A DNA stretch of 64,000 nt from Schistocerca nitens (lineage: Eukaryota > Arthropoda > Insecta > Orthoptera > Acrididae), in the NCBI RefSeq assembly GCF_023898315.1, contig NC_064614.1, forward strand, positions 1,054,814,432-1,054,878,431, written 5' to 3'. The notes under the pieces are model-generated. The model was not told the origin of the DNA, did not search any database, and saw nothing but the letters and a program-made list of their open reading frames with translations. The first letter of the stretch is position 1; each line of letters opens with the position of its first letter. A program made the position numbers and the translations under genes. Positions 43,270 through 52,613 of this stretch are shown here, in pieces.

Positions 43270-44990
43270 TCAATTGATCGGTGAAAGCAGGATGTACAAA
43301 AATGTTCTGGCAAACTCAGGAATACAGAAGAAATACAAGTCGCTGAGAAATGAAATAAATAGGAAGTGCAAGGAAGCTAAGACGAAATGGCTGCAGGAAA
43401 AATATGAAGACATCGAAAAAGAGATTATTGTCGGAAGGACAGACTCAATATACAGGAAAGTTATAACTAACTTCGGTGACATTAAAAGTAAGGGCGATAA
43501 GATTTAGAGTGCAACGGGAATTCCACTGTTAAATTCAAAGGAGAGAGAGGATATGTGGAAAGAATTCATTGAAAGCCTCTATGAGGGGGAAGATTTGTCT
43601 GATGTGATAGAAGAAGAAACAGGAGTCGATTTAGAAGAGATATTGGATCCAGAATTAGAATCATAATTTAAAAGAGCTTTGGAGGACTTAACATCAAATA
43701 AGGGGTAGATAATATTCCATCAGAATTTCTAAAGTCATTGGGGGAACTGGCGACAAAACGACTTGCTGACAAGTGCAAGAATTATCGCACAATCAGCTTA
43801 ACAGCTCATGCATCCAAGTTGCTTACAAGAATAATATACAGACGAATGCAAAAGAAAACTGAGGATGCGCGCTAGATGACGATCAGTTTGCCTTTAGGTA
43901 AGGTAAAGACACGAGAGAGGCAATTCTGACGTTCAGATTAATAATGGAATCAAACACGTTCATAGGGTTTGTCGACGTGGAAAAAGCGTTCAACAGTGTA
44001 AAATGGTGCAAGGTGCTGGAAATTCTAAAAAAAAGTTAGGGGTAAACTATAGGGAGAGGCGGGTCATATACAATATGTACAACAGCCAAGAGGGAATAAT
44101 AAGAGTGGACGATCAAGAACGAAGCGCTCGTATTAAAAAGGATGTAAGACAAGGATGTAGCCTTTCGCCCCTACTCTTCAATCTGTACATCGAGGAAGCA
44201 ATGATGGAAATAAAAGAAAGGTTAAGGAGTGGAATTAAAATTCGAGGAGAAAGGATATCAATGATACGATTCGCTGATGACATTGCTATCCTGCGTGAAA
44301 GTGAAGAAGAATTAAATGATCTGCTGAACGGAATGAACAGTCTAATGAGTACACAGTATTGATTGAGAGTAAATCGAAGAAAGAGGAAGGTAACGAGAAA
44401 TAGTAGGAATGAGAACAGCGAGAAACTTAACATCAGGATTGATGGTCACGAAGTAGATGACGTTAAGGAATTCTGCTACCTAAGTAGTAAAATAACCAAT
44501 GACGAACGGAGAAAGGACGACATCAAACGTAGACTTGCACTGGCAAAAAGGGCATTCCTGGCGAAGAGAAGTCTACTAATATCAAATATCGGCCTCAATT
44601 TGAGGAAGACATTTCTGAGAACGTACGTCTGGGTTACAGTATTGTATGGTAGTGAAACTTGGACTGTGAGGAAACCGGAACAGAAGAGAATCGAAACATT
44701 TGAGAAGTTGTGCTACAGAACAATGTTGAAAATTAGGTGGACTGATAAAGTAAGGAATGAGGAGGTTCTGCGCAGAATCGGACAGGAAAGGGATATATGG
44801 AAAACACTGATAAGGAGTAGGCGGGATGATAGGACATCTGTTAAGACATGAGGGATTGTCTTCCATGGTACTAGAGGGAGCTGTAGAGGGCAAAAACTGT
44901 AGAGGAAGACAGAGATTGGAATATATCCAGCAAATAATTGAGGACGTAGGTTGCAAGTGCTGCTCTGAGATGAAGAGGTTAGCACAGGAG
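43270..44990 (+). pseudogene. LINE B linker and reverse transcriptase
   Basis: The linker frame 43274-43507 (KKYKSLRNEINRKCKEAKTK) is followed, after frame changes, by reverse transcriptase. FVDVEKAFNSVKWCKVLEI lies at about 43970. The frame 44003-44362 holds VRQGCSLSPLLFNLYIEEAM and the catalytic box RFADDIAIL. The frame 44363-44851 carries the thumb and C-terminal part (VKEFCYLSSKITND, LYGSETWTVRKPEQKRIE, LKIRWTDKVRNEEVLRRIG). A stop after MSTQY (44360-44362) and frameshifts disable it, but catalytic FADD is intact and divergence looks modest. Confidence 0.88.
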
Positions 44991-45482
44991 AGGAATTCGT
45001 GGCGGGCCGCATCAAACCAATCTGAAGACTGACAAAAAAAAAAAAAGGAAAAAGTCTAAAATTTTAGTAAAAAACTTGCCAGAGACAAAATACGTTAATA
45101 TAGGAATTCATGGGGGGTAGGATCACTTTTCCAGGGAAAACTCTCGTTGATGATGAAATGATGAAAACAGTACTATAGCCACTGAAAAAACAAGAGAATT
45201 CCTTGCAGAGAAAGCAAAACAAACTCTCAGGGTAGTTTACAATTGGTCAATACACAATATAATAGCATTGAACATAAAGAATACAGATGCAATGAACTTC
45301 AGTTTGAAGATTGAAAACTACACTAACAAACTAAATGTAAATGGTAGCTCTACAGACAGTGTAATAAATGTAAAATTTCTAGGAATGAATACTGACTGTC
45401 AGCTAAAGTGAATGAACACACAAATATCCTTACAAACAGAATGTCACTTGCATGTCATCAGTGTGTAATAGGCAGTATGATA

Positions 45483-46904
45483 CACTCCTGGAAATTGAAA
45501 TAAGAACACCGTGAATTCATTGTCCCAGGAAGGGGAAACTTTATTGACACATTCCTGGGGTCAGATACATCACATGATCACACTGACAGAACCACAGGCA
45601 CATAGACACAGGCAACAGAGCATGCACAATGTCGGCACTAGTACAGTGTATATCCACCTTTCGCAGCAATGCAGGCTGCTATTCTCCCATGGAGACGATC
45701 GTAGAGATGCTGGATGTAGTCCTGTGGAACGGCTTGCCATGCCATTTCCACCTGGCGCCTCAGTTGGACCAGCGTTCGTGCTGGACGTGCAGACCGCGTG
45801 AGACGACGCTTCATCCAGTCCCAAACATGCTCAATGGGGGACAGATCCGGAGATCTTGCTGGCCAGGGTAGTTGACTTACACCTTCTAGAGCACGTTGGG
45901 TGGCACGGGATACATGCGGACGTGCATTGTCCTGTTGGAACAGCAAGTTCCCTTGCCGGTCTAGGAATGGTAGAACGATGGGTTAGATGACGGTTTCGAT
46001 GTACCGTGCACTATTCAGTGTCCCCTCGACGATCACCAGTGGTGTACGGCCAGTGTAGGAGATCGCTCCCCACACCATGATGCCGGGTGTTGGCCCTGTG
46101 TGCCTCGGTCGTATGCAGTCCTGATTGTGGCGCTCACCTGCACGGCGCCAAACACGCATACGACCATCATTGGCACCAAGGCAGAAGCGACTCTCATCGC
46201 TGAAGACGACACTTCTCCATTCGTCCCTCCATTCACGCCTGTCGCGACACCACTGGAGGTGGGCTGCACGATGTTGGGGCGTGAGCGGAAGACGGCCTAA
46301 CGGTGTGCGGGACCGTAGCCCAGCTTCATGGAGACGGTTGCGAATGGTCCTCGCCGATACCCCAGGAGCAACAGTGTCCCTAATTTGCTGGGAAGTGGCG
46401 GTGCGGTCCCCTACGGCACTGCGTAGGATCCTACGGTCTTGGCGTGCATCCGTGCGTCGCTGCGGTCCGGTCCCAGGTCGACGGGCACGTGCACCTTCCG
46501 CCGACCACTGGCGACAACATCGATGTACTGTGGAGACCTCACGCCCCACGTGTTGAGCAATTCGGCGGTACGTCCACCCGGCCTCCCGCATGCCCACTAT
46601 ACGCCCTCACTCAAAGTCCGTCAACTGCACATACGGTTCACGTCCACGCTGTCGCGGCATGCTACCAGTGTTAAAGACTGCGATGGAGCTCCGTATGCCA
46701 CGGCAAACTGGCTGACACTGACGGCGGCGGTGCACAAATGCTGCGCAGCTAGCGCCATTCGACGGCCAACACCGCGGTTCCTGGTGTGTCCGCTGTGCCG
46801 TGCGTGTGATCATTGCTTGTACAGCCCTCTCGCAGTGTCCGGAGCAAGTATGGTGGGTCTGACACACCGGTGTCAATGTGTTCTTTTTTCCATTTCCAGG
46901 AGTG
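45483..46904 (-). mobile_element. Tc1-like transposon, copy 2
   Basis: 1422 bp, the same 27-bp termini and length as copy 1, with TA at 45481-45482 and 46905-46906. It sits in the jockey-like relic. Confidence 0.95.
45638..46660 (-). pseudogene. Tc1-like transposase with two nonsense mutations
   Basis: It is collinear with the 340-codon transposase of copy 1, starting at ATG 46660. TGA replaces Arg18 (46607-46609) and TAA replaces Glu226 (45983-45985), before the second catalytic aspartate. The rest of the frame is otherwise intact, including FSDESRF, QQDNARPH and SPIEHVW. Both stops are identical to those in copy 3. Confidence 0.93.
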
Positions 46905-47164
46905 TATAGCTACATGCTACTCACATGTAAACTGAAATGCACAACATATGAACCCAGTTTTCAAACTGTAGAAAAGGGGCATAAGAACAACAACCAAAAA
47001 TCGTAGCTGAGCTCATCGTAAAGAACTATTGAAAACACTGGGGATACTAACTGCATCATGAGTATGTCGATTAAACAGTTGCATAAATAAAAAATTAATA
47101 TTGGCAATTACTGCACAAACAGCTCTGTCCTTGACCAAGGAACAAGACACGATACTCGGAACGA

Positions 47165-47460
47165 ATTTATGGTCTGGAGCGGAATGTGTGCTGATCTGAA
47201 ACTTCCTCGCAGAATAATATTGTGTTGTGGAGCGAGAATCGAGCCTGCGAAGTGCTCTACAGATTGAAATATCGAAACAAAATTGACGAACTGCCCTCGA
47301 AGCAAATGCTGGATGGGACTGGCACACAAACACCATGGGGGCGAGTCGCGAACTGTGCTAGGGTGTTAGGATAACTCAGCTTTTAGAGCAAACGACACCA
47401 ATCCATAGCTCGAGTTCTGGTCTGGCGTACAGTTTTAATATGTAAAGGAGCTTCAAAGTG
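47165..47460. repeat. Decayed relative of the tRNA-like hairpin element
   Basis: GATCTGAAACTTCCTCGCAGA (left arm-like), a partial tRNA-like centre, and CTCGAGTTCTGGTCTGGCGT followed by CAGTTTTAATATG (right arm-like) follow the order of the element at 26031-26181, with expansion and substitutions. Confidence 0.5.
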
Positions 47461-47597
47461 TATTTGATTCATAGTGAGACAGTGTACAAGACTTCCTGCC
47501 CTAAGGTTAACTGCCCACTTGGGGAGCAGGAATGGCATTCAGCCACAAAGTTAAAAGAACACCTGATTCCGTATCAGGGAATAAATGCTAGGAAAGA

Positions 47598-47630
47598 GAG
47601 CGAGAGAGATAGATAGAGAGAGAGAGAGAA
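47598..47630. repeat. (GA)n-rich simple repeat
   Basis: GAGCGAGAGAGATAGATAGA continues into (GA)n. It lies 80 bp downstream of the GPCR exon donor. Confidence 0.85.
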
Positions 47631-47710
47631 CTCATTACCGTGTGTTGTGGGTGAGATAGTTCTGCAGGTAGCTCCTTTCCTGTGACGCCTTTTACATACA
47701 TGTCACTTAC

Positions 47711-47890
47711 CTCCAGATCGAGATACGTGATGTAGAAGGGGTATGGCACCACGATGCAGATGGCCAGCATCCAGGTTCCCAGCGCGCAGATGCAGACAGG
47801 GATGCGTGGTTTGTAGGGGTACAGCACCAGCCGGTAGCGGTCCGTGGCCATCAGCAGGAAGGTCAGCATCGTCACGTGCAGCGGGATGTC
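47711..47890 (-). CDS. GPCR internal exon (TM3 end to TM4)
   Basis: A 180-bp exon encodes 60 residues in phase 0. It is preceded by acceptor TGTGTTGCAG and followed by donor GTAAGTGACA. The translation starts DIPLHVTMLTFLLMATDRYR, giving the end of transmembrane helix 3 and the DRY motif. It continues through the second intracellular loop (LVLYPYKPRIP) into helix 4 (CICALGTWMLAICIVVPYPF) and ends YITYLDLE. The pattern fits a rhodopsin-family receptor, probably an orphan or peptide receptor of insects, acting at the plasma membrane through G proteins. Codons are GC-rich at third positions, unlike surrounding transposons. Other exons are not seen in the window and the exact receptor cannot be named. 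Confidence 0.88.
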
Positions 47891-48079
47891 CTGCAACACA
47901 GGACCACGCCGCTATGTCCAGCATCCGTACATTACCTCGGCGTAAGAGGGCGTCGGTTACTGGTGATAAAAGAATTTCAGCTATCAACTAAAATGGAACA
48001 TATCGTGAGATCGACATAAAAGTTTACTGGGCATGCTACCGTGTCATATTATATAAAACTACTGCTGGAGAAAACCAAC

Positions 48080-48111
48080 GTTTCGGCCACGGTTGTAGCG
48101 GCCTTCCTCTG
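48080..48111 (-). ncRNA. Candidate degenerate hammerhead ribozyme core
   Basis: On the minus strand CAGAGGA (48105-48111; consensus CUGANGA with one change) is followed by a stem GGCCGC (48098-48103) pairing with GTGGCC (48085-48090, one G-U pair), then GAAAC (48080-48084). Penelope-like elements are known to carry hammerheads in their terminal repeats. I could not fit stem III or the cleavage site, so this is tentative. The right arm has a weaker version at about 49867-49896. Confidence 0.25.
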
Positions 48112-48190
48112 GGTCTACTGGTGCGTTCTAGCTATGCAGTGTCCCTTTTATTTTGTTATTACTGTTTATTGAGTATGCCATTACGTCATA

Positions 48191-48386
48191 GCCGGCCGGA
48201 GTGGCCGTGCGGTTCTAGGCGCTACAGTCTGGAGCCGAGCGACCGCTACGGTCGCAGGTTCGAATCCTGCCTCGGGCATGGATGTGTGTTATGTCCTTAG
48301 GTTAGTTAGGTTTAATTAGTTCTAAGTTCTAGGCGACTGATGACCTCAGAAGTTAAGTCGCATAGTGCTCAGAGCCATTTGAACCA
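48191..48386 (+). mobile_element. tRNA-headed SINE, type 1, nested in the Penelope-like element
   Basis: Full head (B-box GGTTCGAATCC) and body. A 10-bp target duplication with one mismatch (TTACGTCATA 48181-48190, TTAGGTCATA 48387-48396) lies in the left arm only; the right arm has the uninterrupted site (reverse complement of about 49785-49795). Confidence 0.92.
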
Positions 48387-48739
48387 TTAGGTCATAATTT
48401 TAAAACGATAGTTGATTTCATTGGTCAATTACGGAAGAAGGAGAGGGAACTTCATTTTAATAGATTTCTGCGGTGGAGGGAGAATGTAACCTCTGTTGCC
48501 TATTGACTCTTGTATTGTGTGCCACGATTGGTGGTCACCGGCGAATGAGAAATTGGCTCCCGTTTACTAGTTGCTGGACGTCGGCCGCGCGGCGGCAGTT
48601 ACTCACCGGTAGTGCTCGCGCCTCTTGTTGCCAGTGCGGTCTTAGGGTGTTTAAGTATTTCGGTGGCCTCTCTGATTTTGCGTTTCGTCATAACCAGCTG
48701 CTTGGCCAACACACGGGGTTCGCTGGATTATTTCTTTTC

Positions 48740-49660
48740 CGCAGTGTTCAGATACGTGGACGACACGTTCGCTATATGGCCACATGACGAAACGGAGCCA
48801 CAGAAGTTTCACGAATATTTGAACAACATGCACGGGAAGATACAGTTCACGCTCTAAATAGAGAAGAATGGTGCAATTCCATTTCTAGACGTCGAAGTGT
48901 ACAGGACAACGGAGGGCACTCTGGGGCACAGACTATATCGCAAACCTACACGTACGGATAGGTATCTGCACGTTCAATCCTACCACTACCAAGCTCAGAA
49001 GAACTCGGTCATCTGTTCTTTGGAAATCAGTGCGCAGCGCCTAAGTGATGCTCAAAACTTAACACCTGAGCTTAAAATGCTACGCACAACGTATCTAACA
49101 AATGGCTACAGCGATAAGTTGATCCACACAGTCTTGTCGACGAATGCGAGTAAGTAAGAAATAGACAAACTGCTTCCACCAGTGCGCTTACCTTATGCGA
49201 AAAATGTTACGTGACCGAAGAGGCAAACACCTTCACCGGTTGGGGTGCAGCCTGTCTTCTACAGTGGTCGCAGGATCCAGGACTTACTAGGCTTCACTAA
49301 GGACAAGGTGGATGCATTACACACTGCAGGCGTGCACAAGTGGAATTCGAATGTGGAGAAGAGGCATGTATCGGCGAGACTGGCAGGCCACTAGCAACAC
49401 GCATCGAGAACACGAGCGCTATATTGGTCTGAGGCAACACAACAAATCTGCAGTGGCAGAACATTAGCAAGATTTCGGAAAAGAAATAAATTTCAGCGAA
49501 GCCTGTATGTTGGCCAAGCAGCCGACGCAAAATCAGAGAGGCCTTCGAAGTGCTTAAACACCCTAAGAATATGAACAGAGAGAATGGGCTCAGGCTTGCC
49601 ACATCTTGGCTGCCAGCAACCAGGAGGCAATGAGGAGCCAACTTCTCATTCGCCGGTGAC
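48740..49660 (+). pseudogene. Penelope-like reverse transcriptase with GIY-YIG end
   Basis: FRYVDDTFAIWPHDETEPQK (from about 48745) carries the YVDD catalytic box. After a stop at 48856 the frame continues IEKNGAIPFLDVEVYRTTEG, then LGHRLYRKPTRTDRYLHVQS and YHYQAQKNSVI, classic Penelope thumb sequence, to 49157. Later frames hold ECGEEACIGETGRPLATRI (about 49345-49400), the second half of the GIY-YIG nuclease motif, then a LRQHNKSAVAEH block and EAFEVLKHPKNMNRENGLRL. The N-terminal palm/fingers are missing, replaced by the inverted arm. Stops and frameshifts make it dead. Confidence 0.85.
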
Positions 49661-49980
49661 CATCAGTCACGGCACATAATAGATAACAGAGGTTACGCTC
49701 TCCCTCCACCGCAGTAACGTGTTAAAATAAAGTTCCCTCTCCTTCTTTCTTAAGTGACCAATGAAATGAACTGTCTTTTTAAAATTATGACGTAATGCGC
49801 ATGCGCAATGAACAGTAATAACAAAATATAGGGACGCTGCATATCTAGATCGCACCAGTAGATCCAGAACAACGCCGCGGCAACCGTGACCGAAACGTCG
49901 GTTTTCTCCAGCAGTAGTTATATACAATATTACACGGTAACATACCCAGAAAACTTTTATGTCGACTGAGTCTGGCCGCA

Positions 49981-50813
49981 GAAGCCTACGCAAAAATATC
50001 GTGAGATGTTAGCTTCTTGGAAGCATAAAGTGTAGCAGCTACAAAAAATAAATGAGCTTTCACATTCTGAACGCTACAAAGGTTGCAGAGGCAGCGGCGG
50101 CTGTATTGAAGCTGTGTCAGGCTAATACAGATGACTCCATTAGTAGCACAATCACCCATAGACAGGTACTGGATGTATCCCGTAACAAAGGAGCTGTTTC
50201 GAACTGGGAGTGCAATGACGACTGTGGAGGAGTGAAAGAGCCGTTCTTCTACTTGCCAGGATAGCGTTCAGCTTTCACACGTGGGTATTGTGTGCTCGAT
50301 GAGTTTTACGTATATATTTAACGAGATCTGGTTAGGTCCATCAGGCCCTCTCTTACATCTGAACAGGTTTTCATATATACAGTAACTTTTGTACATCATA
50401 ACAATTTTAATATAAAAACAGTATTAAAATGATTTGAGTGTTTATAATGAAAATGCAAGTAAATAATACTGACTTTGCTAATAAAGTTGATACTGGCAAT
50501 ACCTGTACTATTGCTGTTGCTGCTGCCAGTAATAGTGATAATAATAATAATAATAACAACAATAATAATAACGATGACAATAATAGCACTAATGATAGTG
50601 TTTCTCATATAGCAATTTCTGGGGTAAGGAAATTTAAGGAGACTGCATCAGCTAAGAACAGCGCAAACTGAGGAAGATATCGTTGGAAAGAAGGTTGAAA
50701 AGGAGTAACAAGTGCCTACGGGGACGATGGTACTCCTTTTTATTGATTTACTAGGTATATCATTGTCTTCTGAAGCTGGAGATATTATTCAGTTCTCTAA
50801 TATAGCGCCGCTA
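49981..50813. other. Unassigned stretch with trinucleotide repeats
   Basis: No gene recognised. An AAT/AAC-rich microsatellite lies at about 50538-50585 and explains the asparagine-rich and leucine-rich frames seen there on the two strands. Confidence 0.5.
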
Positions 50814-51981
50814 CTGACAAGGGAACCACCCCATCGCACCCCCCTTAGATTTAGTAATAAGTTGCCGCAGTGGATAGACCTTGAAAACCTGAACACAGAT
50901 CAATCGAGAAAACAGGAAGAAGTTGTGTGGAACTATGAAAAAATAAGCAAAATATACAAACTCAGTAGTCCATTCGCATGATAGGCAACATTAATGATAG
51001 ACAGAAGGCGGGAGCGCCGTGGTCCCGTGGTTAGCGTTAGCGTTAGCAGCTGCGGAACGAGAGGTCCTTGGTTCAAGTCTTCCTTCGAGCGAAAAGTTTA
51101 ATTTTTTATTTTCAGTAAGTTATCAAAGTTCAGGCACTCACGCATAATCAACTTCGCTCTCCAAAATTCCAGGACATGTTCAGATTTTCTTGGACAGACG
51201 CAGGATTTGACGGTCTACACACGGAAAAATTTGAAAACGTTAAAAACATATGTTTTGACAGACACCAGGGAAAAGCGTGCGACTGCAAGACTTTTGGACT
51301 CATTTGTTGCAGTTTATGTGACAAACTCTTATGTTTTCATCACTTTTTTGGAGTAATTATCACATCCACAAGAAAACCTAAATCGGGCAACGTAGAAGAA
51401 TCTTTTTACCCATTCGCCAAGTGTACAAGTTAGGTGGGTCGACAACATATTCCTGTCATGTGACGCACATGCTGTCACTAGTGTCGTATAGAATGTATCA
51501 TACGTTTTTTCCTGTGGAGGAATCGGTTGACCTATGACCTTGCGATCAAATGTTTTCGGTTCCCATTGGAGAGGCACGTCCTTTCGTCTACTAATCTCAC
51601 GGTTTTGCGGTGCGGTCGCAAAACACAGACACTAAACTTATTACAGTGAACAGAGACGTCAATGAACGAATGGACAGATCACAAGTTTGCGAAAATAAAG
51701 AAAAATTTTTCACTCGAGGGAATACTTGAAACAACGACCCTTTGTTCCGCAGGTGCTCACGCTAACCACGGGACCACGACGCTCCTGCGGTCAGATGATC
51801 CTTGACGTTGCCTATCTTCGCGTGGACTACTCAGTTTGAATATTTTGCTTATTTTTTTATAGTTCCACACAACTTCTTCCTGTTTTCTCGATTGATCTGT
51901 GTTCAGTTTTTCAAGGCCTATCCACTGTGCAAACTTATAACTAAATCTGAGGGGGGTGCGATGGGGACGTTCCCTTGTGAG
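50814..51981. mobile_element. Long-TIR element with a tRNA-like module in each arm
   Basis: About 300 bp at the left (from ACAAGGGAACCACCCCATCG at 50817) and right are inverted copies of each other, with about 85-90 percent similarity by eye. In each arm a tRNA-like sequence is present: CGTGGTCCCGTGGTTAGCG as A-box region, and GGTTCAAGTCTTCC (left) or GTTTCAAGTATTCC (right) as B-box. The two modules point inward toward each other. The centre holds an 82-codon minus-strand frame (51329-51577). No target duplication is obvious. Confidence 0.78.
51329..51577 (-). CDS. Small frame in the centre of the long-TIR element, function unknown
   Basis: The frame reads LQWEPKTFDRKVIGQPIPPQ, then FYTTLVTACASHDRNMLSTH, then EWVKRFFYVARFRFSCGCDN. 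It starts at a non-ATG codon unless joined to sequence upstream. I do not recognise any transposase or other domain. I have a recollection of similar sequence in other copies of this repeat, which would suggest conservation, but that is untested. It may be only a relic of a longer coding region. Confidence 0.25.
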   Translation of the reverse strand: MPLQWEPKTFDRKVIGQPIPPQEKTYDTFYTTLVTACASHDRNMLSTHLTCTLGEWVKRFFYVARFRFSCGCDNYSKKVMKT

Positions 51982-52613
51982 AAGGACTTTGAGAAAGTGG
52001 CTGAGCGATGAAGTGCGATAGCAAGGATTTTGCTTTGATGGGAATGGGTATTTCTGTTTTGTTGTTCAGCCAAGAACGTTAAGGTCGAGGTTAGATGTGT
52101 GGGACAGTGTCCGTTGATAAAGCAGGAGAAGACAGATTGTATGGAAATCTCTGCGTTTGCCTGCACACAGCTAGAATATCTGTGCAAATGATGGTGAAAC
52201 ATGGTCAAAGTGTCGTACATCACGATATAATCAGGTGACAAATGTCAGGGGGTACCTTCTCATATCATGTCGGACATCTTAATGCCCAGTGTGGTGTAGC
52301 AGCTCGACGTGGCATGCACTCAAAAAGTCGTTAAAAGTCCCATGCAGATTATAATTGCGCATGTGCATGTGTTGCAGTTGCAGGATTTTGTGCACGAACT
52401 GATCTCCCAATTATGTCCCATAAAAGTTCGATAGGATTCATGCCAGGCGATCTGGTTGGTCAAATCATTCGCTCAAATTGTCCAGAATGCCATTAAAATC
52501 AATGCAATTGTGGCCCCATGATAGGGCGCATTGTCATCCACAAAAATTGCATCGCTGTTTGCGAACATGAAGTCTATGAATGGCTGCAAATGGTATCCAA
52601 ATAGCCGAACATA

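Larger units (their letters stand above)
36318..45051 (+). mobile_element. CFDP2/RTE-like LINE (LINE B) with three nested insertions
   Basis: A perfect 11-bp target duplication AAGTCTAAAAT (36307-36317 and 45052-45062) and a poly-A-rich 3' end (45033-45051) define the insertion. Inside are a tRNA-like 5' end, an endonuclease start (WAWNVRRLNVVGKLENLKRE near 36770), and, after the nested LTR element, more endonuclease, linker (43270-43505) and reverse transcriptase. Removing the LTR element (5271 bp plus 4 bp), the SINE and a ~125-bp insert leaves about 3.1 kb of LINE. It inserted into a jockey-like relic. Confidence 0.9.
45063..47155 (+). pseudogene. Jockey-like LINE relic, right part
   Basis: This continues the relic split by LINE B. 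Readings such as EFLAEKAKQTLRVVYNW, NVKFLGMNTDCQLKW and RMSLACHQCVIG follow the region after the reverse transcriptase core of jockey-type LINEs. After the Tc1-like copy at 45483-46904 the C-terminal part (KTIENTGDTNCIM, QGTRHDTRNEF) follows up to about 47155. Frames change repeatedly and it is dead. Confidence 0.55.
48014..49980 (+). mobile_element. Penelope-like element with long inverted terminal repeats
   Basis: The left arm (48014-48740, excluding the SINE) is matched in reverse complement by 49482-49980 over about 490 bp. Shared blocks include CTACTGCTGGAGAAAACC, CGGTGGAGGGAGA and GGTGTTTAAG. Between the arms is Penelope-type reverse transcriptase and a GIY-YIG endonuclease relic. The inverted left copy includes the antisense of the endonuclease C-terminus, an arrangement known for Penelope-like elements. 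Confidence 0.88.

Noticed and set aside
50396..50671. Asparagine-rich and leucine/isoleucine-rich proteins
   Set aside because: They are translations of the AAT/AAC microsatellite on the two strands.
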